Assembly: GCA_036265675.1 (NCBI GenBank)
Contig: DATAOP010000090.1
Location: forward strand, 1-29,981
Length of the DNA: 29,981 nucleotides
Reading direction: 5' to 3'
Origin: VRUE01 sp036265675
GTDB lineage: Bacteria > Actinomycetota > Thermoleophilia > Solirubrobacterales > 70-9
The notes under the pieces were generated by a model. It was not told the DNA's origin. It saw nothing but the letters and a program-made list of their open reading frames with translations, and ran no database searches. Both the position numbers and the translations under genes were made by a program. This document shows, piece by piece, positions 8,385-15,292 of this stretch. Each line of letters opens with the position of its first letter. The stretch's first letter is position 1.

Positions 8385-8890
8385 AGGGAGAGGGGGACGA
8401 CGAGGCCGAGGGCGACTCCGAGGAGGGCGCCGGCGAGGACGTCGGACGGATAGTGCATCCCGAGGTAGGGGCGCCCCAGCGCGAGGGCGGCGGCGAGGAC
8501 GAAGGCGATCGCGGCGACCGGCTCGACCCGGGCCATCGCGGTCGCGACCGCGAACGACGAGGTCGCGTGGGCGGAGGGAAAGCTGAGCGAGCTCGGCGCG
8601 CCGCCTAGCGGCGGCAGTCCGTCGAGGATTGGGCGCGGGCGCCGGACCGCGAGCTTCACGAGGTAGTTGACGCCGATCGCGACCGGCCCGAGGACGGCGC
8701 AGATCAGCCAGGCTTCGCGATTCGAGGAGTCGACGATCGCCAGCACGATGCCGATCGCAAACCAGATCGCGCCGTTGTTCGCCGTCTTTCCGAGTGCGAT
8801 CGAGAAGCGCTCGATGGCGGGGGCGTGCCCGCGGGTCCGCATCGTCAGCAGGAGCCTGTCGTCGAGGGTGGCCATCGGCGGCAGCAGCAT
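8381..8890 (-). CDS. PAP2-family (type 2 phosphatidic acid phosphatase-like) membrane phosphatase
   Basis: The 169-residue protein has several membrane segments and the tripartite acid-phosphatase signature: KLAVRRPRP (KxxxxxxRP type), FPSAHA (PSGH variant with Ala for Gly), and GRPYLGMHYPSDVLAG (SRxxxxxHxxxD type). Such enzymes dephosphorylate lipid phosphates such as phosphatidic acid or undecaprenyl pyrophosphate at the membrane. Starts at 8890 (MLLPP) or 8875 (MATLDD) are both possible, and neither has a clear Shine-Dalgarno sequence. A TATGCT hexamer overlaps the first ATG, which mildly favours the second. The stop overlaps ychF by 4 nt. Divergent from the BtrH-N gene across 29 nt. Confidence 0.88.
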   Translation of the reverse strand: MLLPPMATLDDRLLLTMRTRGHAPAIERFSIALGKTANNGAIWFAIGIVLAIVDSSNREAWLICAVLGPVAIGVNYLVKLAVRRPRPILDGLPPLGGAPSSLSFPSAHATSSFAVATAMARVEPVAAIAFVLAAALALGRPYLGMHYPSDVLAGALLGVALGLVVPLSL

Positions 8891-8906
8891 AGGCGGGGCG
8901 AGCCCC

Positions 8907-8912
8907 GATAAT
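8907..8912 (+). promoter_or_regulatory. Predicted -10 hexamer GATAAT, leaderless layout
   Basis: GATAAT ends 7 nt before the ATG at 8920. The stretch GATAATCAGCCCGATG is nearly the same as the one before the NfeD gene (GATAATCGGCCCATG at 28631). A GGGGCGAGCCCC dyad (8895-8906) lies directly upstream in the 29-nt divergent gap. Confidence 0.45.
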
Positions 8913-8919
8913 CAGCCCG

Positions 8920-9888
8920 ATGCCCTTCGTCCGCGGCTACACCCACACCCCGGGCCACCACTGCGGCTCGACCGCGCTGCGCAACCTGCTCGCCTTCGAG
9001 GGGGTCGAGATCAGCGAGGAGATGGCATTCGGTCTCGGGGCCGGGCCCTGCTTCTACTACGTCACGCTCGAGGACGCCTCACCGACGCGCTGGTTCAACG
9101 GCCGCACCGCCCGGCTCGAGGAGAACTTCAACGAGCTGACCGGAACCGCGCTCGAGCTGCGCACGTTCGAGGACGGCGACAACGCCGCCTGGGAGGCGGC
9201 TCGCGATGCGGTCGACTCGGGTAGCCCCGCCCTCCTTCTCACCGACCTCTATTACCTCGACCACTACGGCAACTCGGCCCACTTCCCCGGCCACGCCGTG
9301 GTCCTCGCCGGCTACGACGACGACGTGGCGCACCTATCCGACACCGGATTCGAGGAACTGCAGACGACTTCGCTCGCAAGCCTCGACCGTGCCCGGCACA
9401 GCGACCATCCCGCCTACCCGCTCTCCGGCCACATGTTCACGACGACCGGCGCGATCGACCCCGAGCGCCTGCGCGAGGCGATCCCGGCCGCAATCGAGCG
9501 CGCGGCGACGGCGATGACCGAGCCCGAGTTCCGCGACTTCTCCGGCCTCGACGCGATTCACCGCCTCGCCGCGGAGGCTGGGTCGTGGCCCGAGGTCGCC
9601 GAGGACTGGAGGTGGTGTGCCAGGTTCGGCTACCAGGTGATCGAGCGTCGCGGCACGGGCGGGGGCTGCTTCCGTCTGATGTATTCGCGCTTCCTCGAGG
9701 AGGCCGGCCGTCCGGAGGCGCCGCTGGCAGCAGAGGCCGCCGAGCGCTGGACCGAGCTGGCCGCGGCGTTCCTCGCGGCGAGCGAGCGAGAGGCACCGGA
9801 GCCGAAGCTCTGGGCGGACATCGACTCGAGCGCCCATGCGGTGAGCGTGGCGGAGGACCGTCTCTGGTCCGCGCTGGCCGTTTCCTGA
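8920..9888 (+). CDS. BtrH N-terminal-domain / DUF4872-type protein (papain-like Cys fold)
   Basis: The 322-residue protein opens with HTPGHHCGSTALRNLLAFEG, which carries the candidate nucleophile Cys15, and has FPGHAVVLAGYD in the middle with the candidate catalytic His. This is the layout of the BtrH N-terminal domain, named after the butirosin acyltransferase, with a C-terminal helical DUF4872-like half. In butirosin synthesis BtrH moves an acyl side chain from a carrier protein to an aminoglycoside. No carrier protein or aminoglycoside gene is nearby, so the role here is unknown. The ATG has no Shine-Dalgarno sequence but lies 7 nt after a GATAAT hexamer, so it may be leaderless. Confidence 0.72.
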   Translation: MPFVRGYTHTPGHHCGSTALRNLLAFEGVEISEEMAFGLGAGPCFYYVTLEDASPTRWFNGRTARLEENFNELTGTALELRTFEDGDNAAWEAARDAVDSGSPALLLTDLYYLDHYGNSAHFPGHAVVLAGYDDDVAHLSDTGFEELQTTSLASLDRARHSDHPAYPLSGHMFTTTGAIDPERLREAIPAAIERAATAMTEPEFRDFSGLDAIHRLAAEAGSWPEVAEDWRWCARFGYQVIERRGTGGGCFRLMYSRFLEEAGRPEAPLAAEAAERWTELAAAFLAASEREAPEPKLWADIDSSAHAVSVAEDRLWSALAVS

Positions 9889-9951
9889 GCCGAAACATCT
9901 CCGCCAAGGGCGTGTTTTAGGTACGACTCGCCGTTAATACCGCGGTCGCCC

Positions 9952-9980
9952 TTGACCGCATGCGGTACCGTTTCGGCTAG
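9952..9980 (+). promoter_or_regulatory. Possible promoter with palindromic operator-like sites
   Basis: The 148-nt gap 9889-10036 precedes the 949-residue secreted protein. TTGACC (9952-9957) and GGCTAG (9975-9980) are 17 nt apart and could be -35 and -10. A perfect 12-bp palindrome, ACCGCATGCGGT (9955-9966), overlaps the -35. ACCGCGGT (9939-9946) and CGGTACCG (9963-9970) flank it. The -10 match is weak. Confidence 0.3.
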
Positions 9981-10036
9981 CGGGAGGCGGGTACGCAAGC
10001 AGTTCAGAACCCGTCTTTGAGGAGAGAGGTCTACAA

Positions 10037-12886
10037 ATGAGAGGTAAGGCTCGCCCCGCTGGGCTGCTGGTGCTCCTGTCGGCGTTCGCCGTTCTGGCGA
10101 TCGGCGCCTCCCCCGCGAATGCCGAATTCGGCATCAAAAATTGGGAAGCGCTGACGTGTAAAGAAAACAGCGATACGCCGACAGAAGAAGGGCTGGCGAA
10201 AGCCGTCGTCGGCAAACCGCCTCTCCCGCAGGACCCCGAACAGTGCACCTCGGAAACCGACGAAAAGTGGTACACGCAGGCTGCCGGCCATCCGAACTTC
10301 GGGATCACGGCCTTCGAACTCAACACTCTCCCAGAACCATTTGAAGGGTTCCCTGACGGCTTCATCAAAGACAACGAAGTCCACCTGCCCGAAGGGCTGA
10401 ACGTCAATCCAGAGGCCACGCCGACCTGCACGATCGCACAGGCCGAACTTGGCGAAGCTGGATTCAAAGCCTGCGCGATCGCGACGGGAGGAAAAGCGAT
10501 CGTCGGGTTCAACTACTTCACCGTGGCGCTTGAAGGGCCGCCGCTGGGCTGCGCCGGCGGGAAATGCACACAGGCCCGGGTCAAAGTCCCGGTCTTCAAC
10601 GTCGAACCATTCGACGGGGTCCCCTCGATGGTCGCCTTCCCGACCACCACCGGGACGACCTTCATCGTCGGCGATCTCGACCCGACCGACCAGAGCGTGA
10701 TCTTCAGGGTCAGCGACATCGAGTCGCCGCTCGAAGGAGGCGTTCCCGTGGTCGGCTCGCGCCTGGTCTTCAACGGCCGCTCCGGCGACGGCACCTACCT
10801 GACGATGCCGAGCAACTGCGACGGCGGTCAGACCACGACGCTCCACGTCGACTCGCATGAAGGTGCGGAAGACAACGCGGCGTTCACGACCGCGGTCGGC
10901 GCCGATGGCTGCGACATCGTCCCGTTCCGCCCCGACATCGCCGTCGACTCGACCGGCGACACCGACTCGCCAAACCCGGCGACGGTGAACGTGTCGATGC
11001 CGTTCGAACCCGACCCTGAAGGGCTCGAAGACTCGCGCCTGAAGGACGCGAGGGTCGTCCTGCCAGAAGGCACGAGCCTCAACCCGTCGGTCGCAAACGG
11101 TCTCGTGACCTGCAGCGACGCCCAGTTCGGGAAGGGCACCGACAATCCGATCCAGTGCCCGGCCGGCTCGAAAATCGGAACGGTCGAGGTGAATTCCCAG
11201 GCTCTGGATCAGCCCCTCGGAGGCGACGTCTACATCGGGGAGCCACTGAACCAGAATCCGAGCTCCGGAGAAATGTTCCGGATCTTCATCCACGCGTTCA
11301 ATACACGGTATGGCGTCAACGTCCGGCTGCTCGGGAACATCACCCCGAATCAGAGCACCGGCCAGGTGACGGCTGTCGTCGCCAACAACCCGCAGGCGCC
11401 ATTCGAAGAATTCATCATCCACGTCGACGGCGGGCCGCGGGGGGCGTTGACCTCACCGTTCACGTGTGGGCCGCATCAGACGAACGCGGACTTCACACCT
11501 TGGGGCACGCCCGAAACCCCGAGCAAAACCGCTCAGTCCAGTTTCGACCTGAAAACTGCCCCGGGCGGGGGGCCGTGCCCGCAAACGCTCGGCCAGCGAC
11601 CGTTCAACCTCGGCTACAGCGCCGGGACGACGAATCCGAAGGCGGGCTCCTACAGCCCGTTCGTGCTCCACATCGTGCGGCCGGACGGCGCCCAGGAGAT
11701 CCGCAAGCTCGACGTGACGCTGCCGCCCGGCATGTCGGCCAAGCTGGCCGGGCTCAAATACTGCTCGGACGCTGCGATCGCCGCAGCTGTCGGTAAGGCC
11801 GGCAAAGCGGAGATCGCCGCCCCGAGCTGTCCGGCGTCCAGTCTCGTCGGCGACGTGACGATCAGGGCCGGTTCGGGCGCGAACCCGTTCACGGCCGGCG
11901 GCAAGGCCTACTTCGCCGGCCCCTACAAAGGCGCGCCGGTGAGCCTCGTGTTCATCACGCCGGCGGTCGCCGGTCCGTACGACCTCGGCAACGTCGTCGT
12001 CCGCACCGCGCTCAACGTCGCACCGGAAACCGGGGTAGTCGAGGCCGTCTCGGACGAAATCCCGTTCATCCTCGGCGGCGTCAAGCTCGACATCCGGTCG
12101 ATCAGCGTCGACATCAACCGCAACTCGTACACGATCAATCCCACTAACTGCAGCGCGTTCGGGGTCCACGCCGCGATCTCAGGCGGCGGCGCGAACCCGG
12201 CCAACCCGGCAGCCTGGTCGGTGGCGAACTTGAACAACCCGTTCACCGCCACCGACTGTCAGAAACTGGGCTTCAAGCCGAAGTTCAGCGCCAGGCTCCT
12301 CGGTGGTAGGAAGGCAACGAGGCGCCGTCAGCACCCGAAGCTGCAGACGATCCTCAAGGGTCGGTTCCCCGGCGACGCGAACGTGGCCCGTGCGGCGTTC
12401 GTGCTGCCGAAGACGACGATCCTCGATCAGAGCAACATCAAGACCATCTGCACCAGGGTCCAGCTGGCGGCACACAACTGCCCGAAGCGCTCGGTGTACG
12501 GCCATGCCAAGGCCACCTCGCCGTTGCTCGAAGGAAACCTGAAGGGGCCGGTCTACCTGACCTCCTCCAGCAATCAACTCCCCGACCTGCTGGTCAACCT
12601 CCGAGGCCAGGTCAACATCTGGCTGCGGGGTGTGATTTCGGCGAAACACGGCCGGCTGAGGACCGTGTTCCGCCGGGTCCCCGATCTCCCGGTGAAGAAG
12701 TTCACCCTGGAAATGAACGGGGGCAAGCGGGGACTGCTGATCAACACGCAGAACCTCTGCAAACGGACGCAGCGCGCGAAGGTCAACCTCAGAGCCCAGA
12801 ACGGTCGGAAGGTGAAGAACACCAAGCTGAGGCTGAAGACCCCGTGCGGCAAGCATCACAAGAAGAAGGGCAAGGGCAAGAAGTAA
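10037..12886 (+). CDS. Large secreted four-module protein of unknown function
   Basis: This is a 949-residue protein with a signal peptide (residues 1-29, ANA|E) and a basic Lys/Gly/His tail. A strong GAGGAGAGAGG lies before the ATG. I see four related modules, each opening with a hydrophobic strand and LP: VHLPEG (L117), VVLPEG (L342), VTLPPG (L562) and FVLPKT (L790), so spacings are 225, 220 and 228. Each continues with a Cys about 14 residues on, a CPxxSxxG-like turn in modules 2-4, a GxVY or equivalent strand, and a closing segment with another Cys. The predicted character is beta-rich and disulfide-bonded. Modules 2 and 4 close with a GGxRGxL-type turn. I do not recognise a named family. 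A surface or matrix role is inference. Early codons favour GAA/AAA, later ones GAG/AAG. Confidence 0.8.
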   Translation: MRGKARPAGLLVLLSAFAVLAIGASPANAEFGIKNWEALTCKENSDTPTEEGLAKAVVGKPPLPQDPEQCTSETDEKWYTQAAGHPNFGITAFELNTLPEPFEGFPDGFIKDNEVHLPEGLNVNPEATPTCTIAQAELGEAGFKACAIATGGKAIVGFNYFTVALEGPPLGCAGGKCTQARVKVPVFNVEPFDGVPSMVAFPTTTGTTFIVGDLDPTDQSVIFRVSDIESPLEGGVPVVGSRLVFNGRSGDGTYLTMPSNCDGGQTTTLHVDSHEGAEDNAAFTTAVGADGCDIVPFRPDIAVDSTGDTDSPNPATVNVSMPFEPDPEGLEDSRLKDARVVLPEGTSLNPSVANGLVTCSDAQFGKGTDNPIQCPAGSKIGTVEVNSQALDQPLGGDVYIGEPLNQNPSSGEMFRIFIHAFNTRYGVNVRLLGNITPNQSTGQVTAVVANNPQAPFEEFIIHVDGGPRGALTSPFTCGPHQTNADFTPWGTPETPSKTAQSSFDLKTAPGGGPCPQTLGQRPFNLGYSAGTTNPKAGSYSPFVLHIVRPDGAQEIRKLDVTLPPGMSAKLAGLKYCSDAAIAAAVGKAGKAEIAAPSCPASSLVGDVTIRAGSGANPFTAGGKAYFAGPYKGAPVSLVFITPAVAGPYDLGNVVVRTALNVAPETGVVEAVSDEIPFILGGVKLDIRSISVDINRNSYTINPTNCSAFGVHAAISGGGANPANPAAWSVANLNNPFTATDCQKLGFKPKFSARLLGGRKATRRRQHPKLQTILKGRFPGDANVARAAFVLPKTTILDQSNIKTICTRVQLAAHNCPKRSVYGHAKATSPLLEGNLKGPVYLTSSSNQLPDLLVNLRGQVNIWLRGVISAKHGRLRTVFRRVPDLPVKKFTLEMNGGKRGLLINTQNLCKRTQRAKVNLRAQNGRKVKNTKLRLKTPCGKHHKKKGKGKK

Positions 12887-12889
12887 GCG

Positions 12890-13498
12890 TCAGGCCGGCG
12901 AGAGCCGGGCGAAGTAGCCGAACCAGGTGCCGGAGTGGTCCTTGTAGGCCAGTCCGGCCTGGTTCGACTGACGCCGCAGCGAGCCGAGCGGCGTGAAGTG
13001 CGGGTCGCCGAACAGCTCGCCGACGACGAGCCTGCCCTCCGGGCGTAGGACGCGGCGAATCTCGCGCAGGGCGGCGCCGGGGTCCGGGATCTCGCCGAGG
13101 ACGGCGGTGAGGACCACCGCGTCCATCGAGTGGTCCTCGTAGGGCAGCTCGGTCGCGTCGCCCTGGGTCGGGACGATGTTCGCGCGTACGCCGGAGCCCC
13201 GCATGACGTGGTCGAGGAACTCCTGCTGGAGGTCGAAGATCTCGATCCTGCCGTCGTGGCCGACCCAATCCGCCATGTGGAAGGTGTAGTAGCCGGTGCC
13301 GGGGCCGATCTCGAGCACCCGCTCGCCCGGCTGCGGGACGAGGACCGATCGCAGGCGGTCGCGGGTGACGATCGGGTGGGGGGCTTCGACCCAGAAGCGC
13401 TGACCATAGGGGCAGGCCGAGGGGTTCCTGCGCCACCACAGCGCCGCCCCGAGCGTCGCCGCGCCGACGAGGCCGAGCGCCGTCCTGGCACGCATCAC
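12890..13498 (-). CDS. Class I SAM-dependent methyltransferase with N-terminal membrane anchor
   Basis: This 202-residue protein has a hydrophobic N-terminal segment (about 6-21) followed by WWRRN, which suggests a membrane anchor. A Rossmann methyltransferase domain follows: motif I VLEIGPGTGYYT (61-72), an acidic strand end (IEIFDL), QGDATELPYED, and the late strand VVLTAVLGEIPDP. The layout resembles UbiE/methyltransferase-11 proteins acting on small or lipid substrates; the substrate is not known. The start is a GTG at 13498 or an ATG at 13495, both overlapping the TGA of the 76-residue gene upstream (GTGATG), so translation is coupled. The stop lies 3 nt from the stop of the four-module protein. 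Confidence 0.85.
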   Translation of the reverse strand: MMRARTALGLVGAATLGAALWWRRNPSACPYGQRFWVEAPHPIVTRDRLRSVLVPQPGERVLEIGPGTGYYTFHMADWVGHDGRIEIFDLQQEFLDHVMRGSGVRANIVPTQGDATELPYEDHSMDAVVLTAVLGEIPDPGAALREIRRVLRPEGRLVVGELFGDPHFTPLGSLRRQSNQAGLAYKDHSGTWFGYFARLSPA

Positions 13499-13725
13499 TC
13501 GGAGCTGCCGAGCGAGAAGCCGACCCGGTGCTCACCGGAGTCGATCCGCAGGAACGCGATCTTGCCGAGGTAGACGGAGAGGATGCCGTCCTCGGTCCTG
13601 ACGTCGTACCAGCCGCCCTTCTCGAGCTGCTTGCGAAGGTCCTTGAGCGCGTCGTCGCCGAGCCTGACCGAGACGACCTGGCCGCCTTCGAACCCGATCT
13701 CGACCCGCTGCGGCGCGGCCATCAT
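13495..13725 (-). CDS. Conserved-looking 76-residue protein, function unknown
   Basis: This short gene sits between methylmalonyl-CoA epimerase and the methyltransferase with a 4-nt ATGA overlap upstream (13722-13725) and an overlap downstream, so it is expressed as part of that unit. The predicted protein alternates beta strands around one helix: VEIGFEGGQVVSVRLG, DALKDLRKQLEKGG, WYDVRTEDGILSVYLGKIAFLRID, HRVGFSLG. It has no Cys, signal or membrane segment and looks like a small soluble beta-barrel or sheet protein. I do not recognise a family. Coupling on both sides and normal codon use support it as real. Confidence 0.75.
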   Translation of the reverse strand: MMAAPQRVEIGFEGGQVVSVRLGDDALKDLRKQLEKGGWYDVRTEDGILSVYLGKIAFLRIDSGEHRVGFSLGSSE

Positions 13726-14144
13726 GCGCCCCCGTGGGCCGTTGCGGGCTCGACGATCTCGGTCAGAACGCCGGCGGTCGAGCGTGGGTGCAGGAAGGCG
13801 ACGCGGCTCTCCCGGATCCCGACCCGTGCCTCGTCGTCGATCAGCTCGAGGCCGGCGTCGCGCAGCGAGGCGAGGGTCGAGTCGATGTCGTCGACCGCGT
13901 AGGCGACGTGATGGAGGCCGGGCCCCTTGCGCTCGATGAACTTGCCGACCGCGGTGTCGGCGCCGAGCGGGCGCAGCAGCTCGACGTGGCCGTCGCCGAC
14001 GTCGAGCAGCACCGCCTCGACCCCCTGCGACTCGACCGTCTCGCGGTGGGCGAGCGCCATCTCGAAGCTCGATTCGTAGAGCCCGATCGCCGACTCGAGG
14101 TCCTCGACCGCGACTCCGATGTGATCGATCCGTCCGAACATCAT
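13722..14144 (-). CDS. mce: Methylmalonyl-CoA epimerase (VOC superfamily)
   Basis: The 140-residue protein converts (S)- to (R)-methylmalonyl-CoA in propionate metabolism. It has the paired VOC beta-alpha-beta-beta-beta repeats: MFGRIDHIGVAVEDLESAI and GPGLHHVAYAVDDIDSTL. Metal ligands are the His in DHIG, Glu in HVELL, His in LHHVAY and Glu near the end (LTEIVEP), as in known epimerases. I place the start at the ATG pair 14144/14141, where the family normally begins and GGGCGGA lies just upstream. The frame stays open to an ATG at 14240, which would add an N-terminus (MSASERSARL...) encoded wholly by a repeat element. The mutase genes are not in the window. Confidence 0.9.
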   Translation of the reverse strand: MMFGRIDHIGVAVEDLESAIGLYESSFEMALAHRETVESQGVEAVLLDVGDGHVELLRPLGADTAVGKFIERKGPGLHHVAYAVDDIDSTLASLRDAGLELIDDEARVGIRESRVAFLHPRSTAGVLTEIVEPATAHGGA

Positions 14145-14182
14145 TCCGCCCGCGTGCTCTGCTCCCGCTCGTTCGCACTCAT
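14141..14182 (-). CDS. Micro-ORF (13 codons) coupled to mce by an ATGA overlap
   Basis: In a frame other than that of mce, ATG at 14182 opens MSANEREQSTRAE and stops at TGA 14143-14141, which overlaps the mce ATG (ATGA). The ending resembles the tail of the CcmD-like protein just before hemA (AERSTRAEFDV). It may be translated for coupling only. Reality of the peptide is unproven. Confidence 0.35.
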   Translation of the reverse strand: MSANEREQSTRAE

Positions 14183-14298
14183 ATTTCCGGAAATCTTGCT
14201 CACTCGAATTCAGTCTCGCGCTTCGCTCACTCGCGCTCATCCTCACCGGAGATCTCGCTCACTCGCTCCGCGCTCTTCCCGCGTCCGCCGCGGGCGGG
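14143..14298 (-). repeat. Composite repeat element at the DUF1385/mce junction
   Basis: The element reads on the minus strand from CCCGCCCGCGGCGGACGCGG (14298-14279) to GAGCACGCGGGCGGAAT (14159-14143). Both arms recur exactly before hemA (20850-20890), where only 4 nt separate them. Between the arms here are two diverged tandem copies of a roughly 41-nt unit, GAGTGAGC(G/A)AGAT(C/T)TCCGG..., and the word GAGCGAAGCGCGAG (14228-14215), which recurs at 23153-23166. The element encodes the last residues of the DUF1385 protein (SAERVSEISGEDERE), a micro-ORF and an optional extension of mce. Confidence 0.6.
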
Positions 14299-15093
14299 CG
14301 CAGTGTAATCGCCCTCGGCCTTCAGGATCTCGGCCAGGGCCGCGACCCCGACCTCGAGCTGCTCGGGGGTGGGCTCCTGGGTCGCGACCAGCCGCGGGAT
14401 CTCGCGCCCGGGGGTGTGAAAGGCCTCAGCCAGCGGCGCGCCGTGGTTGCGATCGCTCCAGGCGAACATCTCGACCGCGAGCGAGGCGCCACCGAGCCCG
14501 ACGGCGCCGCGCGCCAGCGGGCCCGGGCTGTCGACGAGCCGCTCGAGCATGACCGTACCGCCGATCGAGAGCATCATCATCGGCGCGATCAGGTTCGAGC
14601 CGCAGCGGTCGTGCTCCTTGGGGACCGAGGCGGGATCCTCGATCCCCTGCTCGTAGGCGGCGATCGCCTTGTGCTCGACCCCGTGGTAGGCGGCGAGGTC
14701 GCGGTCGCTGAGGGCGACCAGGGCCGGGACGACGCCGATGACCTGAGCGACTCCCTCGCGCAGCCCCGGCGACTGGACCCTGCGGCGCAGGAGCCCGGTC
14801 GCCGCCAGCGTCGCCGCGATCGCCGCGACGACCCGGAGGTCCTCGAACGGCAGCCGCGCCGAGGGCAGGCGGCGACGCACCAGCGGCAGCACCGCCATCG
14901 CCTCCGCCAGTTTCAGCGGCCCGCGGAGCCCGGGCAGGCGGGCCGCGAGCCGCGGCGCGACCTCGGGCTTGAGCTCGGAGGCGACGTCGATCGTGCCGTC
15001 CGGGGCCCGGACGGCGGCGGCCCAGTGGGTCGGCCCGTGGATCAGCAGCCCGTTGCGGAGAGCCATCCCACCGAGTCTCAGCCGGTCGCTCAC
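14227..15093 (-). CDS. DUF1385 (YqhQ-like) membrane protein
   Basis: This is a 288-residue protein with the DUF1385 hallmarks: GLLIHGPTHWAAAVR near the N-terminus, AYHGVEHKAIAAYEQG (H137, E140, H141) and DRCGSNL (C164), followed by hydrophobic segments. The His/Glu/Cys cluster suggests a metal-binding site in the membrane, but the activity of the family is not known. A GTG start at 15093 fits a leaderless layout (TACCCT, 7 nt, GTG). The last 25 residues (TAPARGG...SGEDERE) look unlike the conserved body and are encoded by the repeat element that also covers the mce start. It is the first gene of the DUF1385-mce-unknown-methyltransferase unit. Confidence 0.87.
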   Translation of the reverse strand: MSDRLRLGGMALRNGLLIHGPTHWAAAVRAPDGTIDVASELKPEVAPRLAARLPGLRGPLKLAEAMAVLPLVRRRLPSARLPFEDLRVVAAIAATLAATGLLRRRVQSPGLREGVAQVIGVVPALVALSDRDLAAYHGVEHKAIAAYEQGIEDPASVPKEHDRCGSNLIAPMMMLSIGGTVMLERLVDSPGPLARGAVGLGGASLAVEMFAWSDRNHGAPLAEAFHTPGREIPRLVATQEPTPEQLEVGVAALAEILKAEGDYTAPARGGRGKSAERVSEISGEDERE

Positions 15094-15109
15094 CCCTACC
15101 AGGGTAGGG
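15094..15109. promoter_or_regulatory. 7-bp inverted repeat covering the predicted -10 of the DUF1385 gene
   Basis: CCCTACC and GGTAGGG are perfect inverted arms with 2 nt between. They span the predicted -10 (TACCCT, 15106-15101) and reach the GTG start at 15093. This could be an operator or a 5' hairpin. Confidence 0.4.
15101..15106 (-). promoter_or_regulatory. Predicted -10 hexamer TACCCT, leaderless layout
   Basis: On the minus strand TACCCT (TAnnnT type) ends 7 nt before the GTG at 15093. Confidence 0.35.
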
Positions 15110-15123
15110 ATTCGTCCCAGGCG

Positions 15124-15156
15124 CTCGACGGCCGCGCCCTGAGCGCGGTCGTCGAG
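15124..15156. repeat. 14-position inverted repeat in the rarA-DUF1385 gap
   Basis: CTCGACG-G-CCGCGC (15124-15137) and GCGCGG-T-CGTCGAG (15143-15156) pair over 14 positions with one internal G/T, around a 5-nt loop. A plus-strand RNA would pair this as a G-U wobble; a minus-strand RNA would have an A-C mismatch. There is no U tract. Confidence 0.45.
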
Positions 15157-15181
15157 TCCCCCCCTGTCTCCCGTATTAGGT

Positions 15182-15216
15182 CCGGCCGGAGGCCCCCAGT
15201 CCAGGCCTCCGGCCGG
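15182..15216. terminator. Strong 13-bp hairpin downstream of rarA, possible terminator or structured RNA
   Basis: CCGGCCGGAGGCC (15182-15194) and GGCCTCCGGCCGG (15204-15216) are perfect inverted arms around a 9-nt loop. It lies 77 nt downstream of the rarA stop on the minus strand. No U-rich tract follows, so intrinsic termination is not certain. A smaller hairpin, CCCCG-AAACA-CGGGG (15253-15267), lies closer to rarA. Confidence 0.45.
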
Positions 15217-15292
15217 TGTCGGCTCTCCCTGGCTCTAGCTTGGAAAGCCAATCCCCGAAACACGGGGTCGCTGACGAAGTTGCGGCCCGGAT

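Noticed and set aside
10031..11422. Long minus-strand open frame opposite the four-module protein
   Set aside because: The plus-strand gene has a signal peptide, a strong ribosome-binding site and regular internal modules. The antisense frame has none of these.
15094..15292. tRNA, SRP RNA, RNase P RNA or tmRNA in this gap
   Set aside because: No GTTCRA T-loop, no GAGGAAAGTCC RNase P core, no SRP tetraloop region and no ACCA-ended tmRNA fold could be found.
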